64,000 nucleotides of DNA from Dyadobacter sp. 50-39. Lineage in GTDB: Bacteria > Bacteroidota > Bacteroidia > Cytophagales > Spirosomataceae. The translations under genes and the position numbers were made by a program. Positions 42,587 to 50,871 of this stretch are shown here, one piece after another; position 1 is the stretch's first letter; each line of letters begins with the position of its first letter. The DNA lies in NCBI GenBank assembly GCA_001898145.1, contig MKSR01000037.1, forward strand, positions 17,694 to 81,693. Reading direction: 5' to 3'. Below the pieces are notes generated by a model that saw only the letters and a program-made list of their open reading frames with translations, searched no databases and was not told the DNA's origin.

Positions 42587-43902
42587 AAAGCAGCCTTTTC
42601 AAGGAATACCTTTACCGAATCTGAGCGTAATCTGACCTTGAGCCAATCATTGATCTTTCCCAAGTCACGTGTTGTTTGCCTGGTGTTTTTCGAGCCAATC
42701 ACTACTACGGTGAAATTGTGCGTAGGCGCACCGGATTTGAAGAATTGCTGCCGCTGGGCCGAGCAATAGGTAACATCGGGGAAAAGCGGTTTCATTTCTT
42801 TCAGCAGCGGATCGCCCAGCTTCTGCTGAATTGACATGGAATCCCGCCGCTGAATAGCAATGCTCAGCTCATTTTTCAAACGGTTTATCTGGGCCCGGAA
42901 AAGCTCGGTCTCGGATAAATCCTTAGACACGTCAGCAATTGAGAAACCCTGGGCAATGACCAGCTTTGCGTGGGAAAGTCCGTAATAGGCTTTGCGCTGC
43001 ACCAATCTTTTCTTTTCCGCTTCGCTGATCGTCTTCCCGCCATAAGTGAGCTTGATCTCTCTTTTGATAGGATCGAGCTCGTTTTTTAAGAGAAAGTCCC
43101 CGTCAATAAAGCTTTCTTTGGCAATAAAGTTGTTGGCATTCTGAATAAAGGTCTCTTTTTGTACCAGGAGGTAGCCGTAATAAACGCTTGGAACCGTCGT
43201 AACGAGTACGATAAAGGTAACCCAGCGGTTTGCCATCGTTTTCTGGGTTTCGTCAGCATAATATCGGATGGGGTATCGAAGTAGCCGGACTGTAATGAGT
43301 GTAGCGCTGCCGATGAAAACGGTATTGATGGTCAGCAAATACAATGCGCCTAGCATAAACGACCAATTTCCGGTTGCCAGCCCATAACCTGCGGTGCAAA
43401 GTGGAGGCATCAACGCTGTTGCGATAGCTACGCCAGGGATTACATTGCCTTTGTTTTTGCTCGAGATGGCGACGATACCTGCCAAACCACCGACGAGTGC
43501 GATGATCACATCGTAAATATTGGGCTGCGTCCGCGCTAACAGTTCCGAATGAGCCTGGTAAATGGGTGTGACCAGGAAGTAAACGGCCGAAGTGAGCAAT
43601 CCTGCCACTATGGCAAACATGTAATTAACAAATGCTTTCCGGAAAAGGGGAAAATCATAGGTAGCAATACTGTATCCCATACCAAGGATCGGCCCCATTA
43701 ACGGGGACACAAGCATCGCACCGATAATGACCGCAGTGGAGTTTACATTTAAGCCAACCGAAGCGATAAAAATTGCAAAGATCAGAATCCAGAGATTGGT
43801 ACCTTTGAATTCGATACCACTTTCAACTGTATCGTGAATTGTCGTATATTCTTCGCGTTCTGATGAAATATCAAACCGCCTGAGTATATCCTGGATTGCC
43901 AT
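42583..43902 (-). CDS. DUF389 family membrane protein
   Basis: A 439-residue protein with a six-helix DUF389 domain (about residues 30-230: SVGLNVNSTAVIIGAMLVSPLMGPILGMGYS and ATALMPPLCTAGYGLATGNW) and a long C-terminal soluble part with a coiled coil. DUF389 proteins are integral membrane proteins of unknown function, common in Bacteroidota. Its gene directly follows the broken nhaA on the same strand. No lesion is visible. Confidence 0.88.
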   Translation of the reverse strand: MAIQDILRRFDISSEREEYTTIHDTVESGIEFKGTNLWILIFAIFIASVGLNVNSTAVIIGAMLVSPLMGPILGMGYSIATYDFPLFRKAFVNYMFAIVAGLLTSAVYFLVTPIYQAHSELLARTQPNIYDVIIALVGGLAGIVAISSKNKGNVIPGVAIATALMPPLCTAGYGLATGNWSFMLGALYLLTINTVFIGSATLITVRLLRYPIRYYADETQKTMANRWVTFIVLVTTVPSVYYGYLLVQKETFIQNANNFIAKESFIDGDFLLKNELDPIKREIKLTYGGKTISEAEKKRLVQRKAYYGLSHAKLVIAQGFSIADVSKDLSETELFRAQINRLKNELSIAIQRRDSMSIQQKLGDPLLKEMKPLFPDVTYCSAQRQQFFKSGAPTHNFTVVVIGSKNTRQTTRDLGKINDWLKVRLRSDSVKVFLEKAAF

Positions 43903-43926
43903 AAAATAAAGCTGATGAAAATTACA

Positions 43927-44779
43927 TTAGTTGATAGTCGGCTTCAACGTCAGCGGGATCGCTCCTTTAAACTGTTGGAATTGGGCGCGTATTTCCTGTA
44001 TTTATTCCTGCTCATCAATCTTAGTCTGGGCCGGGATAGCAAATGCAAAAAGCACGCGTGTAATGGTCGCGTGAACGCCGGAGAATAGTAAACACGCCCA
44101 TACCGCAATGCCGATCAGCAGGTAAAAAAGGAGAACGACACATACCGATTAGGCTGCCGCCGACAAGCAGCACCAATAACCCCGCGCCGATTGCCAGATA
44201 ACCGAATTTAATATGTGCCGTGTAGAAAAGCGCGATTACGAGCACCGCACCGACATCATCGGCTACGGCAAGAGCAGACAAGAAGATTTTGACGAAAGAT
44301 GGAATGTATCTGCCCGAAAGCGAAAGTAACCCTAGTACAAACGCAATGTCGGTCGCCATCGGGATTCCCCATCCACCTGCCGACTCGGTGCCTGCATTAA
44401 ATGCGAAATAAATGGCTGCCGGTACGAGCATCCCTCCCAGTGTGGCTACCATAGGCAATGCCGCTTTTTTGACATTGGACAATTCGCCGGCCATAAACTC
44501 CCGCTCCAGTTCCAGCCCGATAACGAAAATGAAAATCGCCATCAGTCCGTCATTGATCCAGACATGCAGAGGGCGATCGAATGTGCTACCATTGAAGCCC
44601 ACCGAAAGGCTGATTTTCCAGACATGATAATACGGTTTGCCCCACGGCGAATTCACCCAGATGAGCGCAGCCACTACGCACAGAAACAGGCTAATACCAC
44701 TGGTGTATTCCTGCTGGAAAAGCTTGCTGACAGGTTTGATGACGCGATCGATCGGGGTTTTAGTCATGGTGACGGGCAA
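43927..44779 (-). pseudogene. nhaA: Na+/H+ antiporter NhaA, frameshifted and truncated
   Basis: The first 210 residues are good NhaA (IFVIGLELEREFMAGELSNV; GGWGIPMATDIAFVLGLLSLSG; LSALAVADDVGAVLVIALFYT, with the two Asp of the transport site). At about 44143 the frame shifts; the adjacent frame continues as LLFYLLIGIAVWACLLFSGV and HATITRVLFAFAIPAQTKID, then hits TAA at 44004. After the TAA another 25 codons stay open to a stop at 43927. NhaA proteins have about 390-440 residues and the last three helices are missing here. So a frameshift and a truncation together make this non-functional; the second antiporter at 39428 may replace it. Confidence 0.85.
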
Positions 44780-45095
44780 GATGGAGAGACAAAAGCTCTG
44801 AGCAAATATAGGCCAAAAAGTGTTTGAAGCCGGCGAACAGGCCCACCCCCCTGTTAAGGAAATTTTACTTTATCTGGCGCAAAGTATTTCATGTGAGTTG
44901 CATGCGTGGGCTGGATATTTACAAACGGGCAAAGATTTGCCTAGACGAACATTTCAAAAACACAAGATTGAACCTGGGATGTGGGAGCTACTGTCTTGCT
45001 ACTGGAGGCCACCCCGCTCTGTTCTTAAAAACAACAGGGATGAGTCGTCCGCCGTTTCCTAGCATAATAAAATCAATAACAGGCCGTGAAAAGTT
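44780..45095. other. Intergenic stretch between broken nhaA and IS66 remnant
   Basis: About 315 bp with short overlapping ORFs on the plus strand (44820-45062; 44824-45153). They show no motif. A few Cys and Gly in a row (LNLGCGSYCLATGG) do not amount to a recognised pattern. Confidence 0.4.
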
Positions 45096-45464
45096 TTACG
45101 TAAACTGGTGTGAGAATATCTCTTTGGCTACTATGTTTTTTTCCAGCACGTAGGTGAGCCACTGCTGCTGGTCAACACGGTTTTTCTTGCAGGTTGTCAT
45201 AATTGAATACATGGCTGCGGCCATCTCGGCTGCTTGGTGGGAGCCTGCGAATAAAATGCCTTTCTTTCAATGGCAAAGCGGCCTGATGGCGTTTTCAGCC
45301 AAGTTATCATCTAGTTCGATTTGGCCGTGCAGGGCGTATGCAATCAGCCCTTCCCAACGTTCCCAACGTGGGAGTCAATAAGCAATGAATTGCCCGAGTG
45401 GGCTTTTCGGCATTACCAGTGGCAGTTGCTCACGTATCAAATGCTTCAACTCAAAAATGATTGG
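45096..45464 (-). pseudogene. Remnant of an IS66-family transposase C-terminus
   Basis: The minus-strand frame reads (from 45464) IIFELKHLIREQLPLVMPKS, then SPLGQFIAY, a stop, LPRWERWEGLIAYALHGQIE, LDDNLAENAIRPLCH, a stop, and KKGILFAGSHQAAEMAAAMY, SIMTTCKKNRVDQQQWLTY. The IS66 TnpC C-terminal pattern (LLPKSPxGQAIxYxLxRWxxL; ELDNNLAENAIRPxxxGRKNxLFAGSHxGAxxAAxxYSLxxTCK) is unmistakable. Two in-frame stops and loss of the N-terminal parts show decay. A short direct duplication (CCCAACGTT-type at about 45354-45370) sits at the first stop. Confidence 0.85.
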
Positions 45465-45551
45465 TGTCGTTCATAATATTACGAGTTGAGTGTGGCTGAT
45501 AAAACCATTTAACTACCAGCATGCTGGATCTGTATATTTAGATTTTCTGCA

Positions 45552-45806
45552 TCAGAGCTTCCAGACGCCTCCATTATTGGCATCGATACCGGCCGTGCTC
45601 AGCATGCTTTTTGCCAAGACGCTTCTGGCACTGCTGCGGCAGCATGTAATTACTGGTTTGCCTTTTTTTAGCCATGTATCTGTCTTTGAGTTGATTTCAC
45701 TCAGGGGGAAATTGACGCTTCCTTCTATATGCCTTGTTGCAAATTCATGGGCAGAGCGAACATCGACTATAAGTGCCCGTTGTTCAACAAGGGCTGAGTA
45801 ATCCAC
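45552..45806 (-). CDS. Rhodanese-like domain protein
   Basis: An 84-residue rhodanese domain from a GTG start at 45806. It contains VDVRSAHEFATRHIEGSVNFP (CH2A-type motif) and the catalytic cysteine loop ITCCRSSARS. Rhodaneses transfer sulfane sulfur. It is 40 bp downstream of a DUF2892 gene, together equivalent to the YgaP protein in which both modules are fused. The length is slightly below average; the C-terminus ends in GVWKL without the last helix. Confidence 0.85.
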   Translation of the reverse strand: MDYSALVEQRALIVDVRSAHEFATRHIEGSVNFPLSEINSKTDTWLKKGKPVITCCRSSARSVLAKSMLSTAGIDANNGGVWKL

Positions 45807-45845
45807 CTTTTCGATCGAAATAATGATGACAAGATTCCCAATAGT

Positions 45846-46049
45846 TTATTTTTTTCTTTTTGTGGTGATACCCAGTATAGCATATAGCGGGCAATAATTT
45901 AGCAAAGAGGTTAGCAGTAGTACCGCTCCGATCGCAATAAGGACGATTCCGAGGGCTCCCGATGTTATTTTTAAGAAGTATAACAATGCGGTCGCCAAAA
46001 AGACCAGCACACGGCTAATTTTATCGGGGGTTCCTAAATTTGATTTCAT
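45846..46049 (-). CDS. DUF2892 membrane protein (YgaP-like)
   Basis: A 67-residue protein with one hairpin of two transmembrane helices (ISRVLVFLATALLYFLKIT; ALGIVLIAIGAVLLLTSLLN) followed by NYCPLYAILGI, the hallmark of DUF2892 (CPLY). It is encoded upstream of the rhodanese and probably anchors it to the membrane by analogy with YgaP. A CRP/FNR-type palindrome is found about 190 bp upstream (46237-46250). Confidence 0.88.
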   Translation of the reverse strand: MKSNLGTPDKISRVLVFLATALLYFLKITSGALGIVLIAIGAVLLLTSLLNYCPLYAILGITTKRKK

Positions 46050-46467
46050 GATGTAGCTGGTTTAGTTGCTTAAAGATTGGGCGCAAGGCCAATTACAGGG
46101 GGAATACCGCTCAGTGGACAAGAGAGATTTTGTATTTTGCTGATTCCTGTCAAATGATCTTGCTCGATTGGTATGGATTTCTTTCGTTTTTCACTAGTGA
46201 ATGATACAAATTTCGGAACGGGCGGCGAGCTTGTTAGTGACATTTGTCACGGAAGGGAAATTCCCGGCCACAGGGCGCTGATGGCGACGAGCATAATATT
46301 ACTGGGTCAAAAAAACGGTCATTTGTTTGGTCACTAAACCTTCGAATGAACAATGCGTCACCTGCAAAGACCTGAGGGGGCGTATGCGCCCTTACGATCA
46401 ACTGGGCATGCGACCGGATCGCGACCAGGTAACTTCGTTATTTTGAAGGCGCCCTGGCTGAACCCTT
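46050..46467. other. Intergenic region
   Basis: 418 bp upstream of DUF2892. It contains the CRP/FNR-type palindrome, a further GGTCA-rich patch (46296-46335) and a short GC hairpin (GGGCG-TATG-CGCCC near 46379). No gene is seen. Confidence 0.5.
46237..46250. promoter_or_regulatory. CRP/FNR-type palindrome GTGA-N6-TCAC
   Basis: GTGACATTTGTCAC is a perfect core of the CRP/FNR family of binding sites. It lies in a 418-bp intergenic region (46050-46467) upstream of the DUF2892-rhodanese pair. The distance (about 190 bp to the start codon) is long but possible if the leader is long. No other gene reads out of the region. Confidence 0.45.
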
Positions 46468-46956
46468 CTAGGAGAGGTGCTTAGATGCGGGTTTGACGTC
46501 CGGATTCACTGACCGTTCAAGGCGGAAAAGCGCGATGGCCAGAAGTAGCGTTGCGGGAAAAGCCGCATATAGCCCCAGTGGGGCTATGCTAACACAAAAA
46601 ATAATACCGGCCCAGCAACCTATTTTCAATGCCTGCCGGCCGGCAAACATAGAAATGGCGATCAGCAACTGGCAGAATGCAATCGTTAATACCATCGGGG
46701 TGATAATCGAGATAAATGCTCCTAATATGAATTTTTTGTAGAGTGGAATTGCTGTATCCGCATAATCCTGATAGGCCCACGGAGCGTCGATTGCGATGTA
46801 GGTGTTGGCTGCTGCGGCCGCTAAGAAAATCACCATGACCGTTAGTCTGGTGAATTGAATATTCCTTTTACTTGTCACTATCAGGACAACAGCAAAAGCA
46901 TTGCTGAGCCAATAGGCCGTCCAGGAAAATGATGAAGAGATTTCAAATATTTCCAT
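46468..46956 (-). CDS. Hypothetical membrane protein, four helices
   Basis: A 162-residue protein with four transmembrane helices: WTAYWLSNAFAVVLIVTSK, FTRLTVMVIFLAAAAANTYI, FISIITPMVLTIAFCQLLIAI and GCWAGIIFCVSIAPLGLYAAF, with a final hydrophobic stretch. There is no recognised family. It is upstream of the rhodanese/DUF2892 genes on the same strand, but separated by 418 bp. No lesion is visible. Confidence 0.7.
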   Translation of the reverse strand: MEIFEISSSFSWTAYWLSNAFAVVLIVTSKRNIQFTRLTVMVIFLAAAAANTYIAIDAPWAYQDYADTAIPLYKKFILGAFISIITPMVLTIAFCQLLIAISMFAGRQALKIGCWAGIIFCVSIAPLGLYAAFPATLLLAIALFRLERSVNPDVKPASKHLS

Positions 46957-47076
46957 TGTGATTGACGGATGGGTATATCCAAGTTGTTATAGATGTGATT
47001 ATTGTGCCAGGCGCAGGTCACTACCAGGTCTGCCCTGGAGCTAGATAATAAGCACCGTCTGAGTGCTCACAAGAGT

Positions 47077-47358
47077 TTATGTAACTGTATTCCCCGCCGG
47101 AGACTTGCGCTGTTGATCCTCCTTTCGGCACGTGGATCCGCAACCTTGAGCTAACTTACGGTATTCTTTTTCAGTTCTGGCCTTAAGGTCTTCCAGTGTG
47201 TCCTGGCAATTTTGTTCCAGGTCTTCAATCAGCTCTGAGGCGGCCTCGCTCAGTTTCCGCCGGGTACGCCTACCTTTATCCGGAGCAGTTAAAACGCCCG
47301 CAGTAAAACCTGCTGCAGCTGCGAGGGCTATGGCGAGTGCAATCCTGGTATATTTCAT
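47077..47358 (-). CDS. YtxH domain protein
   Basis: A 93-residue protein with one N-terminal transmembrane helix (IALAIALAAAAGFTAGVLTA) and the YtxH motif PDKGRRTRRKLSEAASELIEDL, then a charged coiled coil. YtxH proteins are small membrane-anchored proteins often linked to envelope or general stress. It lies 11 bp downstream of the beta-flower gene on the same strand. Confidence 0.88.
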   Translation of the reverse strand: MKYTRIALAIALAAAAGFTAGVLTAPDKGRRTRRKLSEAASELIEDLEQNCQDTLEDLKARTEKEYRKLAQGCGSTCRKEDQQRKSPAGNTVT

Positions 47359-47369
47359 GGTTTGAATGG

Positions 47370-47890
47370 TTAGTTAATAATCGTAATAAGAAGGGGGGAC
47401 GAACGCACCGCGAATTCCCGCCAAAGGCACGGATTTATTTCATTTCCATGTCCTTGCTCTCTTTTCATTTGAAGGCAGTGCAACGCGCAAGCCCCGTATT
47501 GCTTGTCATTTTGGTAAACCAAGAGAACTACCTTGCCATCTTTATTTTTTATTTTGCAAGTTCCGCTCAGTGGGGCAGATATTGTCAAACTGTCAGCGGC
47601 GCCACCTTTTACATGATACAGGTATGTGCCGTGTTTAGCGGGTTTGCCCATTACTTTGCCTGTGTGATTGTCGACAAGGTTTCTTTATCATCCATATGTG
47701 CAATCTTAGCGCCAGCAGCGTCCTTGATCACTCCGTGCGCCGTCAGCCATCCAATGTGTTTTCTCGTGCCATCAGTCACCTTTCCTGCTGAATTGATCGA
47801 TGGTCTTGGCTGCTTGTAGTTTTGTGAATAGGCATTGCTGATCGCAGAAACCAGCAGGACTAATACGAGCAACAGCTGAGTCTTCTTGAT
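47370..47890 (-). pseudogene. Exported 5-fold beta-flower-like protein with a frameshift and no ATG
   Basis: The first frame has a signal peptide (KKTQLLLVLVLLVSAISNAYS) and repeats of a beta-flower-like type (INSAGKVTDGTRKHIGWLTA, HGVIKDAAGAKIAHMDDK). At about 47678-47688 (AAAGAAACC region) the frame shifts and NLVDNHTGKVMGKPAKHGTY, LYHVKGGAADSLTISAPLSG continues to 47370. The codon where ATG is expected (before KKTQ, at 47890) reads ATC; TTG at 47872 is possible but would remove half the signal. So there may be two lesions. A CRP/FNR-type palindrome lies about 55 bp upstream (47942-47963). The C-terminus (PCLWREFAVRSSPLLITIIN) looks like read-through. Confidence 0.6.
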
Positions 47891-47941
47891 GTGATTGGCT
47901 GTTTAATTGTTTATCAAATTTACTGCCGCACAGAGTGGGTA

Positions 47942-47963
47942 ATTATGACAATGGTCACATAAT
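47942..47963. promoter_or_regulatory. CRP/FNR-type palindrome (TGA-N6-TCA core)
   Basis: ATTATGACAATGGTCACATAAT is an imperfect palindrome with 6-bp outer arms ATTATG/CATAAT and the core TGA-CAATGG-TCA. It lies 52-73 bp upstream of the likely start of the beta-flower/YtxH transcript, the usual place for class I or II activation. It resembles the 46237 palindrome in its core. Confidence 0.5.
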
Positions 47964-48304
47964 CAGCAGCCTTACCTCATGATTGATGCCTGCCAGGGCC
48001 GCGCTTACTTCTTTACAATGTTTAGTAAGTGTGAAGCGTGCAGTGAGGCATGGAAAGACCTGCTGAGTTCAAGCGCAAAAAGGCTGGTTTTGCTTTTGAA
48101 GAGTTTATCAAACGACCACCTTGTGAGCAGCTGTGAAAAGAATTTAACAAAGAAAAAGGTTGCCAGCGAAAAGAGTTTGGCTACATCAGCCTTTGAAAAG
48201 TTCCAACGGAAATCTACCAGATTCATATGTATCCTGTAAGCTTACAGTTCAGGATTTCATTGACCGTATATCCTCTCTGCCGCGCGAGGCGGTATATCTC
48301 AAAC
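47964..48304. other. Decayed stretch before IS21 remnant
   Basis: About 340 bp on the plus side with broken frames (for instance MERPAEFKRKKAGFAFEEFI from 48049, then stops). It may belong to the IS21 element further on or to another relic; no motif allows a name. Confidence 0.4.
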
Positions 48305-48700
48305 AACAAATACAGGACGACGCACCACCTCAAGATCGCGTATCAGCGCATCTATGGGCCTTTACGCGACCAGGTGTTTTTCAGTATCCAGTAGTTAAAC
48401 TAAGGCATCCGCAGGCAGCCGGAAGTGCACAACAATAAGAATTCCCAGGGCAAAAGTTACAGTCGCTTCTGGCAGTTTTCCCAGCAGGAACAGCACCTTC
48501 TGCAAACACTGCCCGACCAGCCCTTAATGATCAAGCACAGCACTTCGGCCAAGGTGCAGCTGGATGCAGTAGGACATACATACTTTCGGAGCATGGTGGA
48601 AATATCCTTTTCCCATGATACCGCTCCAACTTTTTCCTGCGCATCTACTTCCCAGAAGCGCTGTACGGATCAGCCTAGGCACGTTTTCGACACTGATGGT
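48305..48700 (+). pseudogene. Remnant of an IS21-family IstA transposase (C-terminal part)
   Basis: The plus frame reads HLKIAYQRIYGPLRDQVFFS, IQ, stop, LN, stop, GIRRQPEVHNNKNSQGKSYS, RFWQFSQQEQHLLQTLPDQP, LMIKHSTSAKVQLDAVGHTY. This corresponds to the IstA region where known proteins read VxIVxRxIxxxLRxxxFFSLxELNxxIxxxLxxxNxRPFQxxxxSRxxxFxxxExxxLxPLPxxP. Two stops replace Glu or similar (the SLxELNxxI motif reads SIQ*LN*GI). No IstB or IR is seen. A non-functional relic. Confidence 0.75.
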
Positions 48701-48806
48701 CTGAGGAGACTCATCAGTTACTATTTTTTATTAAAATAATACTGATATTTGTCATACTCAGCTTTCTTTGCATTGAACAACTAACCTTCTTCGTACATTC
48801 TACGAC

Positions 48807-49409
48807 ATGGAAGACCTGCATGTACATCATGGTGACGATTTACCAGACAACCTGGCCTGGAAAATGTTCCGAGAAGGGGACGACCAGGCGATGAACGTGA
48901 TATTGCAGCGTTATTTCCGCCCTCTTCTGCATTACGGCAGCAAATTCTCAGCGGACCGTTCACTTGTAGAAGACACCATCCAGGACTTGTTTTTAGGCTT
49001 TCTCGAAAAAAGGCAGGATTTGGGGAGCCCCGCCAACCTGAAAAATTACCTCTTTAAGTGCCTGCGCAATAACCTAATCAGACAGGTCAAGGAAAAGGCG
49101 CGGTTGAAGCCAATCGAAGAGGACGACGCCCTCTTTACGGAGCCCACAAACATCCAGGATATCATTATGGGCCTCGAAAATTCGCACGAGATGTCGCAGC
49201 GAATTTCTAGCCTTTTTCTCTCGCTCACCAAACGCCAAAAAGAAGTCATGTTTCTCCGGTACTACGAGAACCGCAGCAACGACGAAATCGCAGAGATCAT
49301 GGATATCAACAAGCAATCGGTGTCAAATCTGCTTGCGCAATGCCTGACCGTTCTTCGTGAAAACTGGGTGCATATCCTGTTTTTGCTGCTACCATCTCAG
49401 ATCAAATAG
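48807..49409 (+). CDS. ECF-type RNA polymerase sigma factor (RpoE-like, SusCD locus)
   Basis: A 200-residue sigma-70 of the ECF group. Region 2 (about 20-95) has ILQRYFRPLLHYGSKFSADR and DTIQDLFLGFLEKR; region 4 (about 130-190) has LTKRQKEVMFLRYYENRSND and a helix-turn-helix. It would direct transcription of the following SusC/SusD operon when released by FecR. It is divergent from nothing nearby and is 149 bp upstream of fecR on the same strand. The C-terminus (WVHILFLLLPSQIK) is hydrophobic, which is common in Bacteroidota. Confidence 0.93.
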   Translation: MEDLHVHHGDDLPDNLAWKMFREGDDQAMNVILQRYFRPLLHYGSKFSADRSLVEDTIQDLFLGFLEKRQDLGSPANLKNYLFKCLRNNLIRQVKEKARLKPIEEDDALFTEPTNIQDIIMGLENSHEMSQRISSLFLSLTKRQKEVMFLRYYENRSNDEIAEIMDINKQSVSNLLAQCLTVLRENWVHILFLLLPSQIK

Positions 49410-49558
49410 CTACGACGCATCAAACAGTCTAAATAAAATGGGCTGACCATCAACTAGTTAATGCTACCGTAAGAAATATTCAAAAAAAAGATTCCTGAAA
49501 TTGAGTATTGACAGTGCGTTTTTTGCTAATCGTACTGGAAAGGCAATTATTCGATTTT

Positions 49559-50683
49559 ATGAATAAATATTACAATTTCAAGGCGGTCGATTTTATCGAT
49601 GATCCCGGCTTCCGCGACTGGGTGTACGGCAGGTCCCAGGATGCTGCGGTGGATTGGCAGCAACTTGGTGAAGCTGAACCCTCGCTCGTGCATGAAATGG
49701 AAGCCGCCAGGCTGTTCTTGAAAAGCGTTGCCGGCGAGCAGCCGGACGTGTCTGAGGATTACATTAAAATTTTCGGCGATCGTATTATCCGCAAACATAA
49801 CCAAGAGACTTCGCGGGAGACCAAACTTTCTACGATACGCTGGTATAAGAACCCGGTTCGCCTTTTGTATATGGCAGCTACGGTTTTTCTTGCTTTTGGC
49901 CTGGGTTGGTACTTGCTGCTCTCGGCTAACAGGAATGCTTCCGAGCAGTCCGGTATGCTGGCCTGGCTTAGAGCTGATGACAAACTTGTCAATAAAAGCA
50001 ACGGGTCAAGCCATGCGGAAATCATAACCCTGCAAGACGGGAGCAAGATCACATTGCAACCCAACAGCTCGGTCACCTATCCCGAGGTTTTCGACGGGAC
50101 AGAGCGGAATGTACAGTTGGAAGGCGAGGCGTTTTTTGAGGTAAAAAGGAATCCGAAGCAGCCATTTCTGGTGCATTTTAACAATCTGACCGTGAAGGTT
50201 CTCGGCACAAGTTTTAATATCCGCTCATTTCCAAATGAGCAGAGTGTAAAAGTAACCGTCAAGACGGGCAAGGTTGCAGTGCTTCCGGACAAGGCGGGCT
50301 TCGGGGTACGGCTGCTGACGAAGGCGCCGCGTGCGGTAACGCTGACGGCTAACCAGGAAATCCTGTACAAAAAGGGCGGAGATCGGTTTGAGCGGGCCGT
50401 CGCTATCAACAGTCAGATTGTGAATTCCGCGATATCCGAAGCGGATTTTGAATTTGCCCGGACACCACTTAGCGATGTGCTCGAAAAACTTGAAAAAGCA
50501 TACGGTATCCCCATTATCTACGACGAGGACCAAGTGCGCGACTGCTCACTTACGGCCTCGCTTTCGGACGAACCATTACTTGAAAAATTGAAGATGATCT
50601 GCAAAACAATGGATGCCAGCTACGAAACGGTGGATGGCCGGATCGTGATGAATGTGAAAAGCTGCCGGGCGGCGGTGCAATAA
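49559..50683 (+). CDS. FecR-type anti-sigma factor
   Basis: From ATG 49559 (MNKYYNFKAVDFIDDPGFRD) the protein has 374 residues. The order is: N-terminal cytoplasmic anti-sigma domain, one transmembrane helix (LLYMAATVFLAFGLGWYLLL), FecR periplasmic domain (ITLQDGSKITLQPNSSVTYP; GEAFFEVKRNPKQPFLVHF) and DUF4974 at the C-terminus (RTPLSDVLEKLEKAYGIPII). The start at 49508 adds 17 residues and is less likely. It passes a ligand signal from the SusC signalling domain to the sigma factor upstream. Confidence 0.93.
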   Translation: MNKYYNFKAVDFIDDPGFRDWVYGRSQDAAVDWQQLGEAEPSLVHEMEAARLFLKSVAGEQPDVSEDYIKIFGDRIIRKHNQETSRETKLSTIRWYKNPVRLLYMAATVFLAFGLGWYLLLSANRNASEQSGMLAWLRADDKLVNKSNGSSHAEIITLQDGSKITLQPNSSVTYPEVFDGTERNVQLEGEAFFEVKRNPKQPFLVHFNNLTVKVLGTSFNIRSFPNEQSVKVTVKTGKVAVLPDKAGFGVRLLTKAPRAVTLTANQEILYKKGGDRFERAVAINSQIVNSAISEADFEFARTPLSDVLEKLEKAYGIPIIYDEDQVRDCSLTASLSDEPLLEKLKMICKTMDASYETVDGRIVMNVKSCRAAVQ

Positions 50684-50871
50684 ATGTTTAACTTAACTGA
50701 CCAAGCTCTATGATAACATAGCTACCCAAACAAAAAAAGACCAGCAGTGTTTGCGCCACTACCGGTCCTTCGATCCCTTTCCTTAGTCAAAAGCCTGGTT
50801 CTTTATGAAGAACCAGAAGGGGATGTTTTGTCCAAAAATCTCACTAGTTGATACAAAACCAAGTCAAATAT

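Noticed and set aside
46290-46340. GGTCATTTGTTTGGTCAC as another LytTR site.
   Set aside because: The half-sites are 13 bp apart and do not match GTTNGTCA with 21-bp spacing.
46375-46392. Hairpin GGGCG-TATG-CGCCC as a terminator.
   Set aside because: No T run follows on either strand and no gene ends just before it.
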